From Ruminiclostridium sp. (GTDB lineage Bacteria; Bacillota; Clostridia; Oscillospirales; Ruminococcaceae): a DNA stretch of 33,750 nt. The notes beneath the pieces are model-generated. The model worked only from the letters and a program-made list of their open reading frames with translations, was not told where the DNA came from and made no database searches. Below, piece by piece: positions 24,192 to 32,900 of the stretch (positions are counted from its first letter, which is position 1; the number at the start of each line of letters is the position of its first letter). The position numbers were made by a program, and so were the translations under genes. The stretch covers positions 1 through 33,750 of the forward strand of contig JAFUNV010000176.1 in assembly GCA_017472865.1 (NCBI GenBank). Reading direction: 5' to 3'.

Positions 24192-24220
24192 ATTATATAT
24201 TGTAGCATAAAGCCTGTCAA
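24192..24220 (-). promoter_or_regulatory. Consensus promoter of the signalling operon
   Basis: On the - strand TTGACA (24220-24215) and TATAAT (24197-24192) are 17 bp apart, a perfect match. The ~110-nt leader holds a small CCGC/GCGG hairpin near 24130-24150 and no recognisable riboswitch. Confidence 0.85.
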
Positions 24221-24274
24221 AAAGTCAACAGAAAATACTAAATATTAAACTCATATATTACTTTTGATTTTATA

Positions 24275-24303
24275 TTGAAAATCCGATTAAGTTGTGCTAA
24301 AAT
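24275..24303 (+). promoter_or_regulatory. Promoter of the kinase-LRR gene
   Basis: TTGAAA at 24275-24280 and TAAAAT at 24298-24303 are 17 bp apart with an extended -10 (TGC before it). It diverges from the signalling-operon promoter 55 bp away. Confidence 0.75.
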
Positions 24304-24348
24304 AATTATATCAGATTAATTTGAAATACGGATACAGAGGTGATTACC

Positions 24349-26154
24349 ATGGAAAAAGCCTGTCCTAATTGCTTTTCTTCAGTTGAATTCAACACACAGA
24401 TATGTCCGCACTGTAAGTTTGATTTCACTCTTACCGATACTCATTCTTATGCCCTTAAAGGCGGAATTCTCCTTAACAGCCGTTACATAACAGGCAGAGT
24501 AATCGGCGTAGGCGGCTTTGGTATCACTTATCTTTCGTATGATATACAGGACGAAAAAGCTGTGGCTGTAAAGGAATACTACCCGCACGGTGTTGCAGTG
24601 CGCGGCGAGGATAATATTGCTCTTGAACCTCTTGGCTCAATGAATGCTGAGTTTTATCACAGCGGACTTGAAAAATTCATGCATGAAGGCGCTTATATGT
24701 CACAGTTCAGAGACTCTGCTGAGGTTGTGAGCATACATGATATTTTTGAAGAAAACGGAACAGCTTATCATGTAATGGATTTTTTAAACGGTATGACATT
24801 AAAGGAATATACCGATAAATACGGCAGAATTTCTGAAAATCAGGCTGTATTCATTTGCGAAAGAATCGCCGCTGCCTTTAAGGTTATACATGATGGCGGT
24901 ATTATCCACCGCGATGTATCCCCCGACAACATTATGCTTTGCAGAAACGGAAGTATCAGACTGATAGATTTCGGTGCGGCAAGACCGTATATTGACGCCG
25001 ACAGCGGACTTTCGGTAATGATGAAGCACGGTTTTACTCCGCTGGAGCAGTACCAGAAAAACGGCAGACAAGGCGCGTGGACCGATATATATTCTTTAGG
25101 AGCAGCACTGTATTATGCACTTACTCTGAATACTCCCGAAGACCCTATGTCAAGGCTTGATGACGACAGTGTTTTTGAAGAGGATACGGCGGGACTCTCC
25201 AGCGGTATTGCTGAAATCCTGTCACGCTGCTGCGAAATCCGCGGAAAGGACCGATATCAGTCTGCCGAGGAGCTTCTGTCAGCCCTTTCGGAGTGCGGTA
25301 TCTCCCCTTTAGGCTTTGAAGAAAACCGGCTCCGTCACAGGGAAATGTATCTGCCGAGAACAGAGCTTACATACCTGAAAAAAGCTATGGTACAGCACGT
25401 GAAAATCGCAGGCGAAATGATGCCCATAGACCTTGAAGAACTTGACCTTTCAGACAGAGAGCTTACCATTGCACAGATACCTAACCTGTGCCATCTGAAA
25501 CGTCTTAAGAAACTCAATCTGAATAATAATTACATAACCGATTTATCCTGTATAAGCGGTCTCAGAGAGCTGAGAGAAATCCATTTCAACAATAACAATA
25601 TAGACAGTATTGAGTTTGCACGGAATATGGATAAGCTGGAGCATATTTCGGGAGAAAACAGTTCTGTTTCGGATTTGTCTCCTCTTGAAAATAAAACAGA
25701 GCTGAAAAGCGCTTACTTCGGTGATACACTGGTTACGGATATTACACCTTTGAAGAACTGCCATAAGTTGGTAAATGCAGGCTTCAATGAAATGCAGATA
25801 GGAGATATCGAGCCTCTCCGCAATAAGCCTTTTTTAGAGCAGGTGTGCTTGTCGGGGTGTAATCTCACAGATATTTCACCGCTGAAAAGCAGTCCCATGC
25901 TCAGAGAGGTATATGTGGGCAGGAATAAGCTCACCGACCTGTCTGTGCTTAAAGGACTGAAACTTGAACAACTCTTTTTTGACAACAACAGGCTTTCCGA
26001 AAACATAGAAAGCCTTGAAGGAATTTCCGTTCAATATACTGTTGCCGCTGATCACAACGGTTTTACAAAGGAACAAGCACGGCAGGTAACAAGACTTATT
26101 AACGGCGGCACCTTCTATTTTGAAACAAGTCTCGGAGATATATGGAAGGACTGA
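24349..26154 (+). CDS. Zinc-ribbon Ser/Thr protein kinase with C-terminal leucine-rich repeats
   Basis: A 601-aa cytoplasmic kinase without membrane helix. An N-terminal zinc ribbon (CPNC at 5-8, CPHC at 19-22) precedes a Hanks-type kinase (~45-320): glycine loop GVGGFG, Lys75 in AVAVKEYY, HRDVSPDN with Asp189, DFG at 207-209, and HGFTPLEQY in the activation segment. All catalytic residues are present. Residues ~350-590 are ~22-residue SDS22/internalin-type repeats (LKKLNLNNNYITDLSCISGL) that probably choose substrates. ATG 24349 follows AGAGGTG. The neighbouring convergent HTH gene and the giant surface-protein gene may be linked to it. Kinases fused to LRRs in the cytosol are uncommon. Confidence 0.92.
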   Translation: MEKACPNCFSSVEFNTQICPHCKFDFTLTDTHSYALKGGILLNSRYITGRVIGVGGFGITYLSYDIQDEKAVAVKEYYPHGVAVRGEDNIALEPLGSMNAEFYHSGLEKFMHEGAYMSQFRDSAEVVSIHDIFEENGTAYHVMDFLNGMTLKEYTDKYGRISENQAVFICERIAAAFKVIHDGGIIHRDVSPDNIMLCRNGSIRLIDFGAARPYIDADSGLSVMMKHGFTPLEQYQKNGRQGAWTDIYSLGAALYYALTLNTPEDPMSRLDDDSVFEEDTAGLSSGIAEILSRCCEIRGKDRYQSAEELLSALSECGISPLGFEENRLRHREMYLPRTELTYLKKAMVQHVKIAGEMMPIDLEELDLSDRELTIAQIPNLCHLKRLKKLNLNNNYITDLSCISGLRELREIHFNNNNIDSIEFARNMDKLEHISGENSSVSDLSPLENKTELKSAYFGDTLVTDITPLKNCHKLVNAGFNEMQIGDIEPLRNKPFLEQVCLSGCNLTDISPLKSSPMLREVYVGRNKLTDLSVLKGLKLEQLFFDNNRLSENIESLEGISVQYTVAADHNGFTKEQARQVTRLINGGTFYFETSLGDIWKD

Positions 26155-26167
26155 CATAAAACAATAA

Positions 26168-26205
26168 CGCCTCTCTTTCGGTTAAGGAAGGAGAGGCGGT
26201 TTTTA
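26168..26205. terminator. Terminator between convergent kinase and HTH genes
   Basis: CGCCTCTC (26168-26175) pairs with GAGAGGCG (26191-26198), and a further UUUC/GAAG pairing is possible. GTTTTT follows on the + strand. It overlaps the end of the HTH gene and ends the kinase transcript. Confidence 0.85.
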
Positions 26206-26598
26206 TTCTTCGCTGCTGTTAATAAATTCAATTGCTTTTTCGTATGAGTAGTTATGTTCAAGTGCGTACATAACCTTTGCGTCTTCGATATTACGGATAT
26301 ACAGGCTTTCTCTTCCGCATATCCTCAGCATAGTCTGCATCTGGTCGAGGGTAACACCGAGAAAAAGTCCGATAAGAATTATATTATGTTTTGTGGGAGT
26401 GCGCATTCCGCTGAGCATCTGATGGCCGTATACCCTGTCCAGATTAAGCCGTACTATCAGCTCAGAACGCTTTATGCCCCGTTCCTTCAGGAGATTGTCG
26501 ATATATTCGCTGAACTTAGGCTCGGGATTATCCCTCAGTATTTTTTCATCGAATTTATCGGCATTAAGAAGCATTTTTTCCAAATCGCTGGTCTTCAT
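26203..26598 (-). CDS. HTH (XRE-like) regulator
   Basis: A 131-aa protein. Residues ~28-92 form a lambda-repressor-like HTH (FSEYIDNLLKERGIKRSELIVRLNLDRVYGHQMLSGMRTPTKHNIILIGLFLG). The C-terminal part (ESLYIRNIEDAKVMYALEHNYSYEKAIEFI) is helical. ATG 26598 follows GGGAGGG. It is divergent from the giant surface-protein gene. Its own promoter and that gene's promoter each carry a GTATGC-N6-GCATAC palindrome at the same spacing, so it probably controls both. It is convergent with the Ser/Thr kinase, which might phosphorylate it; that is a guess from position. Confidence 0.85.
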   Translation of the reverse strand: MKTSDLEKMLLNADKFDEKILRDNPEPKFSEYIDNLLKERGIKRSELIVRLNLDRVYGHQMLSGMRTPTKHNIILIGLFLGVTLDQMQTMLRICGRESLYIRNIEDAKVMYALEHNYSYEKAIEFINSSEE

Positions 26599-26658
26599 GT
26601 TTTCCCTCCCAATAAATGATATGTTACATTAAATATAACCCTTTCAATAATTATACAT

Positions 26659-26694
26659 TAATTTCCAATAATTTTGGTATGCGAAATTGCATAC
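26659..26694 (-). promoter_or_regulatory. Operator palindrome and promoter of the HTH gene
   Basis: GTATGC (26677-26682) and GCATAC (26689-26694) flank a 6-bp centre. On the - strand GCATACC is followed after 20 bp by a TATAAT -10 box. No good TTGACA box is seen; the palindrome lies over the -35 area. Confidence 0.65.
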
Positions 26695-26807
26695 AGATAC
26701 TATTTTTTGTACATTTTTATCAATTATACGTCGTTTTTACTATTAAGTATAGCACATACGATTACTGATTGTAAAGAAAAACCATAAATATTCAAAAAAA
26801 TCCATCA

Positions 26808-26853
26808 GGTATGCGAATCTGCATACCAAAATGCAATTCCTGTATGATAAAAT
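26808..26853 (+). promoter_or_regulatory. Operator palindrome and promoter of the giant surface-protein gene
   Basis: GGTATGC (26808-26814) and GCATACC (26821-26827) flank a 6-bp centre. GCATACC is followed by AAAAT and, 20 bp on, TAAAAT at 26848-26853 with an extended TGA before it. The arrangement mirrors the HTH-gene promoter. The rest of 26599-26920 is AT-rich with no gene. Confidence 0.65.
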
Positions 26854-26920
26854 GAAAATGGTATATTTTAACTTTTTTAAAAGGGGAATTACCAAAAATT
26901 CATGACAGGAGGAATAAAAA

Positions 26921-29900
26921 ATGAATTTGCGCAAAATAACGGCCTTGTTTACCGCGTTTGCTCTGACAGCATCGGCGACTATGGCTGATTTTGCCGTACC
27001 TGTTGCCTATGCAGAGGAAGCTGTTACAGGCGAATGGTACGAAGCTGACGGCGCGTGGTATTACCGCAACGGTCCCGAAGACGTTGATTGGATATCCAGT
27101 CTCGGACTTGACCTCAGCGGAGTAAGCGACTGGTCCGAAATCAAGTATATCAGCGCTGATGTTACCGTTGAGGGTACAACTCAGGCACTTGTAAGTGCAG
27201 ACCTTACAGGCGCTGAAGATGACAGCGGCTGGAAAAACGGCAATCCCGTTACTGTTACCGATGACACCGTTACAGTTTATTTCAATACCAACGGTGAGGT
27301 AATTCATCGTGCAAATGTTGATTTCTGGTGGTATGATACCGAAAAGGCTGTATCTGCCAATGCGGTTATAAAGGTAAGCGATATTACCTTCTCCACAGAA
27401 GAAAGAGACTATTCAAACGTTACAGGTGAATGGTACGAACAGAACGGCGCATGGCATTACAAGCATGGCACTCAGAGTGAAATCCCTAGCTTATCTATTG
27501 ATACTGACGGCGTTGACTGGTCAGCAGTCAAGTATGTAAGCGCTGACGTAACCGCAAACCTGAACACAGAGCTCGTAATGAGCAGCTGGCTGGGCGGCTG
27601 GTATACCGCCGACCCCGATACGTGGGTAAACAATCCGGCTGAGACACTGGAAAATGGTGTTACAACTACTGTTTATTTTGAGACAAACGGTGCTGATTTA
27701 GGCTGCCTTGAGGTTTTGACATGGAGAAGTACAAATGATGTTGAACTGAATGAAGGCACAGAAATTACCGTAAGCAATATAGTTTTCTCTGAAGAGGAAA
27801 TGCCCGACCCCGTAAATGAGTGGTATGAAGAGGACGGAGTATGGTATTTCAACTGCGGCGAAAGCGATATCCCCGAAGGTGAAGTTCCGAATTTTGAAAT
27901 TTCACTCCCTGAAGGTGTAACCTGGGAAAACCTCAAGTATGTAACCGCAGACGTAGTTGTTAACGGTGCTGTTGATTCAATGCGTCTCAATGTTGAAAGA
28001 AGCGACGGTACATACAAGGATGGTTCAACTATCTCCGTCGGCGGCGGCAACACCAATTGCAACGTACTTCTTATCACCAACGGCGAAGTATGGGATCGTC
28101 TCAGCTTCGGTATGTGGTCTGTTTCGGCAGGTGCTACCCTTGCTGTAAGCAATTTTGAATTCTCAGTTGAAAAGTACGATTACAGCACACTTCTCAATGA
28201 ATGGTATACAGATGAGGGTGCTCACTACTACCGCAACGGTTCTGAAGATGCTGAGTGGATACCCAGCCTCGAACTTGACCTCAGCGGAGTAAGCGACTGG
28301 TCCGAAATCAAGTATATCAGCGCAGATGTTACTGTTGAGGGCACAATCCAGCCTCTCATCAGCGCAGACCTTACAGGTGCTGATGATGACAGCGGCTGGA
28401 AAAACGGCAATCCCGTTAATGTAACTGATAATACCGTTACAGTTTATTTCAATACCAACGGCAAGGAAATTCACCGTGCAAATGTTGATTTCTGGTGGTA
28501 CGATACCGAAAAGTCTGTTTCCGCCAATGCGGTTATAAAGGTAAGTAACATTACCTTCTCCACAGAAGAAAGAGACTATTCAAACGTTACAGGCGAATGG
28601 AACGAGATTAACGGTGCATGGTGTTACAAGCACGGCACTCAGTACGATGTCCCCAACTTAATTATTGATTTAGATGGCGTTGACTGGTCAGCGGTCAAGT
28701 ATGTAAGCGTTGACGTAACTGCAAGCACGACCGCACAGCCTTGTTTCGGCGGCTGGTATAATGCTGACCCCGATACATGGGTAAACGGCTCACCCAAGTT
28801 TATGGGCGAAGGCGGTAAGTCCACTGTTTACTATGAAACTAACGGTGACGATTTAGGCGGCCTTGAACTTCAGTTCTGGGAAATCAGTGCCGGCGTAAAT
28901 CTGAACGAGGGCACAGAAATTACTGTAAGCAATATAGTATTCTCCACCGAGGACAGAGACTATTCCGATACTATAGGCGAATGGTACGAAAAGGACGGTG
29001 CATGGCATTACAAGCATGGTACCGAAAACATTATTCCCAACTTACCTATTGACGTAAGCAGCGTTGATTGGTCCGCTCTTCAGTATGTAAGCGTTGATGT
29101 TTCCGCAAACGGAACTTTACAGCCCGTATTCGGTGCAAACGACGCGGATATTAACTGGAGCAACGGCATTCCTTCCTGGATTCAGGACAACGGCGAAACT
29201 ACCATTTATTTTGAAACAAACGGTGAAGTTTTCGACTGTATCGAAGTATGCTTCTGGGATCGCGGCATAGATATGGCAGCTGACGAGGGTACAGAAATTA
29301 CCGTAAGCAATATTGTATTCTCTACTGAAGCACTACCCAAGGAATACATTGACCCAGGCGTTACAGGCGAATGGGTAAATAACGGCGACGGCTCCTTCAG
29401 CTATAAGCACGGCACAGACAAATCAGTACCGCCCCTTTTTATCGACACAGAAGATGTTGACTGGTCAACACTCATGTACGTAAGTGCAGACGTTGTTACC
29501 AGTGATACAGCACATCCTGTTTTCGGCGCAGCAATCAAGGGCGTGGAAGACAGCTGGACTGACGGCGAAAACGTATGGATGGGTTACGCAGGAAAGGCTA
29601 CCGTTTACTATGAAACAAACGGTGTGGAAATGGCTGACCTTTCCCTTCGCTTCTGGGGTATCTCCGACAGCGTTACTCTTAACGAAGGAACAATCATCAC
29701 AGTAAAGAATATCGTATACTCTACCGAAAAATTACCTGCTCCCGTAGGCGAATGGTATGAAAAGGACGGCGTATGGTATTACACACACGGCACAAACGCA
29801 ACTGTTCCTAATTTACCCTTTACTATTGAAGGTGACTGGTCTACAATTAAATATGTAAGCGCTGACGTAACCGCAAGCAGCACTGCTCAGCCTTGCTTCG

Positions 29901-32900
29901 GCGGCTGGTTTACAGCTGACCCCGATGCATGGGTAAATGGTACATCTGTATGGATGGACAACGGCGGCAAGGCTACTGTTTATTACGAAATCAACGGTCA
30001 GGATTTAGGCTATCTCGAACTTATGTTCTGGGGTATAAGCGATGATATAGTTCTTGCAGAAGGTACAGAAATCACTGTAAGCAACATAACTGTATCCGAC
30101 GAAGAAATCTCCGGTCCTGTTGATGAATGGTACGAGGTTGACGGCGTATGGCATTACAAGCATGGTTCAAATACGTCTGTTCCTGTCCTCGAAATTAATC
30201 TGGAAAATATTGACTGGGCTGCAGCTGAATATGTAAGCGTTAACGTAACGGCAAGCGATACTGCTCAGCCTGTACTCGGCGGTTGTTTTGCAGATGACCC
30301 CGAAGGATGGTCATACGGCTTGAATGAGTTCATTGCTGGCGGCGGCGAAGCTACCGTTTGCTTTGAAACTAACGGTGCTGAATTAAGCTACCTTTCTCTT
30401 GACTTCTGGCAGATTGCAGATGGTGTTGTACTGAACGAAGGTACTGAACTTACCGTAAGCAGTTTAGCTTTCTCTGAAGAAGAACTGCCTGACCCCGTAG
30501 ACAGATGGTATTCACCCGAAGAAGGCGTTTACGTTTATCAGGACAGCGGCAACGGCAATGAAATGGAACATCTGTTCTTTGGACTCAGTGATACTGATTT
30601 ATCCAAGGTCAAGTATGCAACCGTAGATTTAGAAGTTGACGGACAGTTTGTATCGGATCTTACATTCTCTTCCGGCAACGGTGCTTTGTACGCAGGCAAC
30701 CCCTACACTTTCACAAGCGGAGAAAATACCGTGTATGCATTCAATTATGAAGGCCGCGCATGGGAAGACCTCGACCTCTATGGATGGAGTATCGAACCCG
30801 GTACAAAAATCACTGCAAGCAATTTAAAACTATATACTGAAGAAATCAAGGACTACGAAAATATCGTAGGTCAGTGGATTCAGACAGGTGAAAACTCCTA
30901 CTATTATAATCACGGAGACCTTTCTGAAAGTTATTATGATACAGGTATTCGTCTTACTGCAAGCGATTATGATTTATCAAAGGTACAGTCCGCTACTGTA
31001 ACGATGCATTATGTAAGCGAAAGCGAATCTGCACCACAGATTGGAATCGGCGGTTTTACAGATGATGGCGGCTACTCAACATACGCACTTCTTGCTTGTC
31101 TCGAAGAAACTTCTGTAACACGAGAATTCTACGGAAAGTATGTATCCGATATGTCAATCAGCGGAAATTATATGAGTCCCGGAACAAAGCTGTATATTTC
31201 TGATGTTACTTTCGGTACAGACCCCGTTGAATTAGCTGAAACAACTGAATTTGAAAAGCTTATCGACAATAATGAAACCAGCTTCACTGCGCCTAATGGT
31301 CAGCACACAATTTTGTGGGGTTTACTTTCCGATATTGACAGTTGCGGTACACTCAGATTCAAGGTTGAACCCATTGAAAATAAGGACGACGAGCATTACA
31401 TTAATGCTATATGGAACGACTGGTCGGCAACAGGCGGCTGGAAGGTTATTTATCCCGAACCCGTAGTGGTTACAGAGGACGGCTGGCTTGAAATTCCGAT
31501 TACTGAAGAAACTCTGAAGATGCTTCATGAAACCGCTGCAGACCAGTGCGCGCTCCTGATTCAGGGCTATGGCGTTAAGGTTTCGGAATTTATCCTTAAC
31601 AATATCTATGTTGACGAGGAAAATATTCTCAGATGGAACGACGTAGAGAACGCTGAAAAGTATATTCTCAAGGTTCGCGGCACTGACGTTTCCGCGGAAT
31701 ACGAAGTTCCTTATGCTTCCGATTATGAAAGCGTTTTTGCTGCACTTGAAAAGGGCACATATTATATTGATGTATACTATGTGGCTGACGGTGCCGAAAA
31801 CCTTATCAGCAGTATCAACTATACAGCTGCAACTCCTTCTGTAAAGGTTGGAAACAACACATTCTACTACGAAAAGACAACTGACGGCATAGCAATTATC
31901 GGAAGCGAAATCGCTGATGCAGAAGTAATTATCCCTGCGGAAATTTCTGATACCGCAGTTACTTCTATCGGTTCTGAAGCATTCCGTTCAGATGTTATGA
32001 CAAGCGTAACAATCCCCGCAGGCGTCAACACTATTGAAGGCGGAGCTTTCGCGTTCAATACAAAGCTGACAGAAATCAAGTGCGATGAAAACAATAAATT
32101 CTTTATCGCAGAAAACGGCATACTGTTCAGCAGAAACAAGAAAACTCTTGTTGCATATCCTTCCGGCAAAACAGGCGCATACGTAGTACCTACAACTGTA
32201 ACAATTATCGGCGACAGTGCATTCTACGGTACTGCTGTAACTTCTGTTACAATCCTCTCCTCTGTAAACTCTATCGGCTTTGAAGCCTTTGCGGAATGTG
32301 CTGACCTCAGCGCTGTAACATTCAGCGATGGCGTAAGCTATGTTGGTTACAAGGCTTTCGCAAACTGCGCTTCCTTAAAGACAATTACTGTTCCTGAAAC
32401 TGTAACCAATATCGGTGATATGGCATTCGGTTTTAACGTACAGGATGACAATGCAGCAGTATATGAAGGCTTTACCTTAAGCGGTAAGAGCGGTTCTATG
32501 AGCGAGGCTTATGCAAGCAGACACGGTATTCCCTTCACTGCTCTTGGCGAAAGCTCAGAAAGTCCTTTCGACGAGGAAAGCAAGCAGGAAGTTGCTGTTG
32601 AAGCTCTCGGCGGCGAAAAGATTGAAATTTCTCCTTCCGTAAATATGAAGGACAAGGAAGAAATGGACGCTGATTTTGATTTTGAGGATTATGAATTTGT
32701 AGTTGAAGAAATCGAAGACGACAGAAAAACAGAGTACAAAAAGCATTTCAAGGACGATAAGGTGAAGGAAAAGGCGCACTGCTTTGAATTTGACCTTAAG
32801 GACAAGAACGGCCACTCTTACGGCGAAAGATTCGACGGTCTCTTTGAAATGGATATTCCCATGTATGATGATATTAAATTCGGTTACAGCAATTATCACC

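Noticed and set aside
27028..31240. CRISPR-like array because of regular repeats
   Set aside because: The repeats are ~390 bp, in frame, and encode protein modules; there are no short identical repeats with unique spacers.
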